DNA from: Acidimicrobiales bacterium
GTDB taxonomy: Bacteria > Actinomycetota > Acidimicrobiia > Acidimicrobiales > SHLQ01
Reading direction: 5' to 3'
Assembly (NCBI GenBank): GCA_013002375.1
Contig: JABDJW010000148.1
Location: 1 to 10,202, forward strand
DNA: 10,202 bases
Shown here one piece after another: positions 5,458 to 10,202 of this stretch (its first letter is position 1; each line of letters opens with the position of its first letter). The notes under the pieces were generated by a model. That model saw only the letters and a program-made list of their open reading frames with translations, ran no database searches and had not been told where the DNA came from. The position numbers were made by a program, and so were the translations under genes.

Positions 5458-8400
5458 ATGCCGTCGTCGTTCACCCATCTCCACGTTCACACCGAATACT
5501 CGATGCTCGACGGTGCGGCGCGCCTCGGCGAGTTGGTGGCCGCCGCGGCCGCCGATGGTCAGCCCGCGCTCGGCATCACCGATCACGGCAACATGTACGG
5601 CATCCTCGACTTCTACAAGGAGTGCCGCAAGCAGGGCATCAAACCCATCCTCGGTACGGAGGCCTACATGGCCCACGATCACCGCACCGAGAAGCCCTCA
5701 CGGCGCGGCAGGGTCGATGATTCCGGCGGCGACACCGAGGGTGGCAAGAAGCTCTACTACCACCTCACGATCCTGGCCGAGAACAACACCGGGTACAAGA
5801 ACCTGATTCAACTGGCCAGCCGGGCCTTCATGGAGGGCTATTACTACAAGCCTCGCGTCGACTGGGAGGTGCTGAGCGACCACGCCGAAGGCCTGATCGC
5901 CACGACCGGGTGCCTCGGCGGTCAGGTGCTCCAGGCGCTGCTCAAGGACGACTTCGACGAAGCGATCAAACGGGCCGCCCGTCTGCAGGACATCTTCGGC
6001 CGCGATTCGATGTTCGTCGAGATCCAAGACCACGGCATCCCCGAACAGCACAAGACCAACCCGCAGCTCTTCGAGATCGCCAAGAAGATCGGCGCGCCGC
6101 TCCTGGCCACCAACGACAGTCACTACGTCCACCGCGACGATGCCGTGTCGCACGATGCGCTGCTGTGCGTGCAGACCGGTTCCCTCATCTCCGATCCCGA
6201 CCGGTTCAAGTTCCACGGCAATGACCACTACCTGAAGACCGCGGGCGAGATGCGCCGATTGTTCAGCGAGATCGAGGTCAGCTGCGACAACACGCTGTGG
6301 GTGGCCGAACGGTGTGACGTCGAAATCGAGTTCGGCGAACCCCAGCTGCCCAATTTCCCGCTGCCCGACGGCTTCGAGACCGATGACGACTACCTCCTGC
6401 ATCTGACCATGGAGGGGGCCAAGAAGCGATGGGGAAGCGGGCTCACCGACGCCATCACCGATCGCCTGGTGTTCGAACTCGACGTCATCAAGAACATGGG
6501 CTTCAGCTCCTACTTCTTGATCACCTGGGACATGATCAAATACGCCCGCGACACCGGCATCCGGGTCGGGCCCGGCCGAGGTTCGGCCGCCGGTTGTGCG
6601 GTCGCCTACTGCCTCTGGATCACCGATCTCGATCCCATCAAGTACGACCTCCTGTTCGAGCGGTTCCTCAACCCGTCGCGCATCTCGATGCCCGACATCG
6701 ACATGGACTTCGACTCGCGTTACCGCGATCAGATGATTCGCTACTGCGCCGAGAAATACGGTCGTGATCATGTGGCCCAGATCGTCACCTTCAGCCAGAT
6801 CAAAGCGCGCGCCGCGGTGCGCGACGCGGCCCGCGTGCTCGGCTACCCGTACTCGGTCGGCGACAAGGTGGCCAAGGCCATGCCGCCGCTGATCATGGGG
6901 CGCGACACGCCGCTCGGGGCGTGCCTCGAAAAGACCGAGAAGTACGCCGATGGGTATGCGATGGCCGGCGAGCTGCGCGACATGGTGGCGGCCGAACCCG
7001 ATGTCGCGAAGGTGGTCGAGGTCGCTCGCGGCCTCGAGGGTCTGCGGCGCAGCGATGGCATCCACGCCGCCGCGGTGGTGATCACCAAGGAGCCGCTCAC
7101 CGAATACCTGCCGATCCAGCGCAAGCCCGAATCGGGCAAGCCGATCGAAGAAGCACCGGTCGTCACCCAGTACGAGATGAACGGTGTCGAGGAACTCGGC
7201 CTGCTCAAGATGGACTTCCTGGGGCTGCGCAACCTCGATGTCATCGACGACGCGCTCGGCCTGATCGAGGGCACGCGGGGCGAAACCGTCGACATCGACG
7301 CGGTCGACCTGGAGGACGCCAAGACGTATGAGCTCCTTTCGGCCGGTGACAGCATCGGCGTGTTCCAGCTCGAGTCCACCCCGATGCGGGCTCTGATGCG
7401 GTCGCTCCAGCCCGAAACGTTCGACGACGTGGCCGCCTTGGTGGCGCTCTATCGGCCGGGTCCGATGGAAGCGAACATGCACAACGACTACGCCGATCGC
7501 AAGAACGGTCGGAAGCCGGTCGAGTTCTTGCACGAGGACGCAGCCGACATCTTGGGCGAGACCTACGGGCTCATGATCTACCAAGAGTCGATGATGCGGG
7601 TGGCCCAGAAGTTCGCCGGCTACTCCTTGGCCGACGCCGATTCACTGCGCAAAGCCTGCGGCAAGAAGATCCGCGAAGTCATGGCCAAGGAGAAGGTCAA
7701 GTTCATCGAGGGTTGCGAATCGACCGGTTACGGCACCGACCTCGGCGAGCAGTGGTGGGAAATCATCGAACCCTTCGCCGACTATGCCTTCAACAAGAGC
7801 CACAGCTACGGGTACGGGTTCATCGCCTATCAGATCGCCTATCTCAAGGCCCACTTCCCGGTCGAGGACCTCTCGGCCCTGCTCACCAGCGTCAAGGGCA
7901 GCCTCGAGAAGGCGGCCATCTACCTCAACGAGTGCCGGGTCATGGGTATCGACGTCGTCGTGCCCGATATCAATCTGGCCGAATCCGACTTCAACCCCCT
8001 ACCCACCATCACTTCCGACCCGGGAGGAGATGCTGGCGCGAGTCCCGGCACCATCGTGTTCGGGCTCTCGGCGGTGCGCAACGTGGGCGAGGGCTTGGTC
8101 GAGCTCATCCTGGCCGAGCGTAACGAGAACGGTCCGTTCGTCGACTTCTACGACTTCTGCGAGCGCGTCGATCTGACCGTCTTGAACAAGCGCACGATCG
8201 AATCGTTGATCAAGGCCGGGGCGTTCGATTCGGTCGGGCATCCGCGCAAGGGCCTCCTGCTGGTGCACGAGCAGATCATCGATCACATCGCCGCCCGGCG
8301 CCGAGAACACGACATGGGCGTGATGTCGTTGTTCGGCGAACTCGAAGACGGCGACGCCCCGGCCTTCGACGAAAGGGCCCGTGTCGAATCGATCGAGTTC

Positions 8401-9039
8401 GACAAGATGATCAAGCTGCGGTTCGAAAAGGAGATGCTGGGCCTGTACATCAGCGACCATCCGCTGATGGGTTACGAATCCGCGCTTCGGCGCCGAACCG
8501 ACGGCACGATCCTCGATCTCACCGATTCCGAGGACGGCGCTCGCAAGAGGATCGGCGGCGTGGTCACCAACCTCCAGAAGAAGTACACCCGCAAGGGCGA
8601 TCTCATGGCGGTGTTCGAGCTCGAGGATCTCGAGTCCTCGATCGAAGTGATGGTGTTTCCCCGCTCGATGACCGAACACGGGCACAAGCTGGCCGAGGAC
8701 AGCATCGTGGTGGTGTCGGGCCGAGTCGAGGCCCGCGACGACCTGCCGAAGCTGTTCCTGTCCACGGTCGACGTCTTCGACACCGACTCGATCGCCTCCA
8801 CGCCTCCGGTTCGGGTCAAGCTCGGCTCGGTCGGATTGAGGGACACGACGATCGACCGGCTGAAGGAACTCCTGCTGCAGCACCCCGGCCAATCGAACGT
8901 CTTCATCGAGCTGGGTCCGACCAAGTCGCTCCGACTGCCCGATCAATTCAACGTCGACAGCCGGAGCGGCGTGGTCGGCGGACTCCGTGAGCTGTTCGGC
9001 GCCGACAACGTCTCGATCGAACGCCCGGCGGTCGTGTAA
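5458..9039 (+). CDS. dnaE: DNA polymerase III alpha subunit (replicative, DnaE1 type)
   Basis: This is the replicative polymerase, 1193 residues from ATG 5458. The N-terminal PHP domain (1 to about 290) carries all nine residues that form the metal-dependent proofreading exonuclease in the M. tuberculosis enzyme: H9, H11, D18, H43, E68, H102, C152, D220 and H222, so proofreading within alpha is predicted. The polymerase core has GPGRGSAAG (371-379), the catalytic PDIDMDFD (D415, D417) and KMDFLGLRNL (D586). A helix-hairpin-helix region lies near 890-930, and an OB domain near 1030-1110. A clamp-binding-like GVMSLF sits at 954-959, but without the usual Gln. The ATG is supported by an AGGA ribosome-binding site and by HLHVHTEYS starting at residue 7. 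It is followed by a 218-bp gap. Confidence 0.97.
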   Translation: MPSSFTHLHVHTEYSMLDGAARLGELVAAAAADGQPALGITDHGNMYGILDFYKECRKQGIKPILGTEAYMAHDHRTEKPSRRGRVDDSGGDTEGGKKLYYHLTILAENNTGYKNLIQLASRAFMEGYYYKPRVDWEVLSDHAEGLIATTGCLGGQVLQALLKDDFDEAIKRAARLQDIFGRDSMFVEIQDHGIPEQHKTNPQLFEIAKKIGAPLLATNDSHYVHRDDAVSHDALLCVQTGSLISDPDRFKFHGNDHYLKTAGEMRRLFSEIEVSCDNTLWVAERCDVEIEFGEPQLPNFPLPDGFETDDDYLLHLTMEGAKKRWGSGLTDAITDRLVFELDVIKNMGFSSYFLITWDMIKYARDTGIRVGPGRGSAAGCAVAYCLWITDLDPIKYDLLFERFLNPSRISMPDIDMDFDSRYRDQMIRYCAEKYGRDHVAQIVTFSQIKARAAVRDAARVLGYPYSVGDKVAKAMPPLIMGRDTPLGACLEKTEKYADGYAMAGELRDMVAAEPDVAKVVEVARGLEGLRRSDGIHAAAVVITKEPLTEYLPIQRKPESGKPIEEAPVVTQYEMNGVEELGLLKMDFLGLRNLDVIDDALGLIEGTRGETVDIDAVDLEDAKTYELLSAGDSIGVFQLESTPMRALMRSLQPETFDDVAALVALYRPGPMEANMHNDYADRKNGRKPVEFLHEDAADILGETYGLMIYQESMMRVAQKFAGYSLADADSLRKACGKKIREVMAKEKVKFIEGCESTGYGTDLGEQWWEIIEPFADYAFNKSHSYGYGFIAYQIAYLKAHFPVEDLSALLTSVKGSLEKAAIYLNECRVMGIDVVVPDINLAESDFNPLPTITSDPGGDAGASPGTIVFGLSAVRNVGEGLVELILAERNENGPFVDFYDFCERVDLTVLNKRTIESLIKAGAFDSVGHPRKGLLLVHEQIIDHIAARRREHDMGVMSLFGELEDGDAPAFDERARVESIEFDKMIKLRFEKEMLGLYISDHPLMGYESALRRRTDGTILDLTDSEDGARKRIGGVVTNLQKKYTRKGDLMAVFELEDLESSIEVMVFPRSMTEHGHKLAEDSIVVVSGRVEARDDLPKLFLSTVDVFDTDSIASTPPVRVKLGSVGLRDTTIDRLKELLLQHPGQSNVFIELGPTKSLRLPDQFNVDSRSGVVGGLRELFGADNVSIERPAVV

Positions 9040-9118
9040 GGATGCGAAGGTATCCGGTGGCGTTGGGTCTGATTTGACCGCGAGGGGCGACGTTGTGAGC
9101 GCCAGCGAGCAACTCGAT

Positions 9119-9135
9119 GGAACGCGAAGCGTTCC
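9119..9135. repeat. Perfect 7-bp hairpin downstream of dnaE
   Basis: GGAACGC and GCGTTCC flank a three-base GAA loop. The centre, GCGAAGC, is a sequence known to form an unusually stable mini-hairpin. It lies 80 bp after the dnaE stop with no T-tract, so it could protect or end the dnaE message but is not a typical intrinsic terminator. Confidence 0.6.
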
Positions 9136-9187
9136 CGGCCACGCTCGGACCGCTTTTGGCGCGGCGACTGCCACATTGCGTGAAGTT

Positions 9188-9205
9188 GCGATTTGGCCAA
9201 AACGC
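9188..9205. promoter_or_regulatory. Palindrome upstream of the acetyltransferase-like gene (candidate operator)
   Basis: TTTGGCCAAA (9192-9201) is a perfect 10-bp palindrome and is extended by GCG and CGC arms to 18 bp with a single mismatched pair. It lies 52 bp before the ATG at 9258, a position suited to an operator. No regulator in the window is an obvious partner. The rest of the 9040-9257 gap shows a TTGACC at 9074-9079 with no matching -10, and no gene. Confidence 0.4.
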
Positions 9206-9257
9206 GGCTGCAATGGAGGGGCCGGAAACACCGAGAATCCAGGGAGCCAATAGCGCA

Positions 9258-9923
9258 ATGGCAATCGAAGTCGAGACCAAAGATTGCACGTCGCTGAGCG
9301 ACGCCGAGATGGAGGAAATGGCCGACATTTCCGCCGAGGGTCCCAACACTGTCGATGTCGGAGTGCTCAGCAAGCAGGCCGAGGCCTGGGTGTTGGTCAC
9401 CGAAGCGCGCGAGAACGGCAAGCTCAAGGGTTACTCGTTCTGCACGCTCGAGCGTATTGGCGGCACCCCGGCGGTGATCATCGGGCTGGCCTCGGTGAAG
9501 CGCGCCTCCAAGCGCGATTCCGTCCTCCGGGCAATGATGACCGACCAACTGCGCCGGGCCGTGCTGGCCTTCCCCGACGAAGACGTCGTCGTGGGCACTC
9601 GCTTCAACGATCCGTCCGGGTTCGAGGCCTTCAAGTCGCTGCACGATCTCGTTCCGCGGCCCGACCACAAGGCTTCCGGCGAGGAGCGAGCGTGGGGCCG
9701 CCGCTTCGCCAAGCGCTTCGGTATCGAAACCGCCCGGTACGAGGATCGCATCTTCACCGCCCGCGGCGACGGCCCGCCGTGCGTGTTCGATCACAGCAGC
9801 CTGAAGCCCGAGAAGATCAACCCCGACGTGGCCGCCTTGTTCGATCAGCTGACGATCGACAATGGCGACGCGCTGGTGGCATTCGGCTGGGCGCTGGCCG
9901 AAGAACTCGAAAAGCTGGGCTGA
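9258..9923 (+). CDS. Protein of unknown function, possible GNAT acetyltransferase fold
   Basis: The protein has 221 residues from ATG 9258; I do not recognise a named family. The order of predicted elements recalls GNAT acetyltransferases: a strand pair (EAWVLVTEA, LKGYSFCTLE), a hydrophobic strand (AVIIGLASV), a basic segment then helix (KRASKRDSVLRAMMTDQLRRAV), a strand (DVVVGTRF) and a NDPSGFEAFKSL helix placed like the NxxAxxxYxxxGF motif. The canonical R/QxxGxG acetyl-CoA loop is absent, so it may be a diverged or inactive member. The C-terminal 50 residues include NPDVAALFDQL and an amphipathic helix ending EELEKLG. AGGGAG at 9241-9246 supports this ATG; in-frame ATGs at 9117 and 9213 add sequence of poor quality. 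It lies 18 bp before the nitroreductase gene, so the two may be co-transcribed. Confidence 0.7.
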   Translation: MAIEVETKDCTSLSDAEMEEMADISAEGPNTVDVGVLSKQAEAWVLVTEARENGKLKGYSFCTLERIGGTPAVIIGLASVKRASKRDSVLRAMMTDQLRRAVLAFPDEDVVVGTRFNDPSGFEAFKSLHDLVPRPDHKASGEERAWGRRFAKRFGIETARYEDRIFTARGDGPPCVFDHSSLKPEKINPDVAALFDQLTIDNGDALVAFGWALAEELEKLG

Positions 9924-9941
9924 ACCTTTCCGCCCAGCGAC

Positions 9942-10202
9942 ATGGATTTTGCTGAGGCCGCGTTCTACGACGTCCTGCGTCGGCGGCGCATGGTGCGCAA
10001 CTACACCGCTGATCCGATCGATCCGGATGTGCTCGATCGCGTCGTCGCCGCGGGCTTGCGCGGCCCGTCGGCGGGCAATACGCAGGGCGCCGATCTGCTC
10101 GTCCTCACCGGCGACGCCGTAGCGCGCTACTGGAGCACCACGTTGCCGTCGCAGCGCCGGGCCGAGTTTCCCTGGCCCGGCTTGCTGCGAGCGCCCGTGT
10201 TG
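9942..10202 (+). CDS. Nitroreductase-family protein (partial, 5' end)
   Basis: An ATG at 9942 opens a frame that runs off the right edge, giving 87 residues. The start is typical of the FMN-dependent nitroreductase family: FYDVLRRRRMVRNYTADPID, then VLDRVVAAGLRGPSAGNTQG, where RRxxRxY and the PSAGNxQ loop contact FMN and define the fold. Such enzymes reduce nitro groups, quinones or flavins with NAD(P)H; the substrate cannot be read from this fragment. There is no strong ribosome-binding site, and the 18-bp gap to the preceding gene suggests translation linked to it. The C-terminal half is outside the window. Confidence 0.85.
   Translation, partial: MDFAEAAFYDVLRRRRMVRNYTADPIDPDVLDRVVAAGLRGPSAGNTQGADLLVLTGDAVARYWSTTLPSQRRAEFPWPGLLRAPVL

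Noticed and set aside
5698..7584. 628-residue open frame on the minus strand inside dnaE
   Set aside because: It is fully antisense to the conserved DNA polymerase coding sequence and rich in the His/Asp/Val pattern typical of antisense high-GC frames.
9117..9257. Longer N-terminus of the acetyltransferase-like protein from ATG 9117 or 9213
   Set aside because: The added residues are low quality, cover the hairpin and palindrome, and the ATG at 9258 has an AGGGAG ribosome-binding site.
7999..9264. 421-residue open frame on the minus strand at the end of dnaE
   Set aside because: It is mostly antisense to dnaE and shows no motif of its own; no ribosome-binding site was noted.

Overview
The window is high-GC, densely coded chromosomal DNA from an actinobacterium. 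The best guess is a deep-branching class such as Acidimicrobiia, but that is inference from gene content and not a tested placement. Supporting points are the gene order DksA/TraR-like, lspA, RluD-type pseudouridine synthase and (further on) dnaE, which resembles actinobacterial chromosomes. There is also a bacterial proteasome activator (Bpa), a family tied to actinobacterial 20S proteasomes. Finally, several genes start with GTG immediately behind a -10-like hexamer, the arrangement of actinobacterial leaderless transcripts. I see no mobile element, CRISPR array, rRNA or tRNA.

Layout. 1-118 is the tail of an unidentified plus-strand gene. 211-2452 holds a DksA/TraR-like protein with a histone-H1-like Lys/Ala tail, then lspA (lipoprotein signal peptidase), overlapping by 4 nt an RluA/RluD-family pseudouridine synthase. 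A 35-bp tandem repeat spans the dksA stop codon and the lspA upstream region. An Rrf2 regulator on the minus strand (2465-2920) converges on the pseudouridine synthase gene and diverges from a plus-strand pair: an alkaline-phosphatase-superfamily nucleotide pyrophosphatase/phosphodiesterase and bpa. A candidate intrinsic terminator follows bpa. 4962-5330 is a small unrecognised protein resembling one beta-propeller blade. 5458-9039 is the replicative DNA polymerase III alpha subunit (DnaE1 type), with all nine PHP proofreading residues present. After a 218-bp gap with two inverted repeats come a conserved-looking unknown protein with faint acetyltransferase-fold resemblance (9258-9923) and the start of a nitroreductase-family gene that runs off the right edge.

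Function. Most of this is core housekeeping: transcription modulation, lipoprotein maturation, rRNA modification, regulated proteolysis and replication. No multi-gene accessory or defence system is evident. The unusual material is small-scale: the tandem repeat across a stop codon, the zinc-finger-less DksA relative with a basic tail, the repeated -10/GTG spacing, the perfect inverted repeat at the dnaE promoter, the duplicated ribosome-binding segment before dnaE, and a palindrome upstream of the acetyltransferase-like gene.
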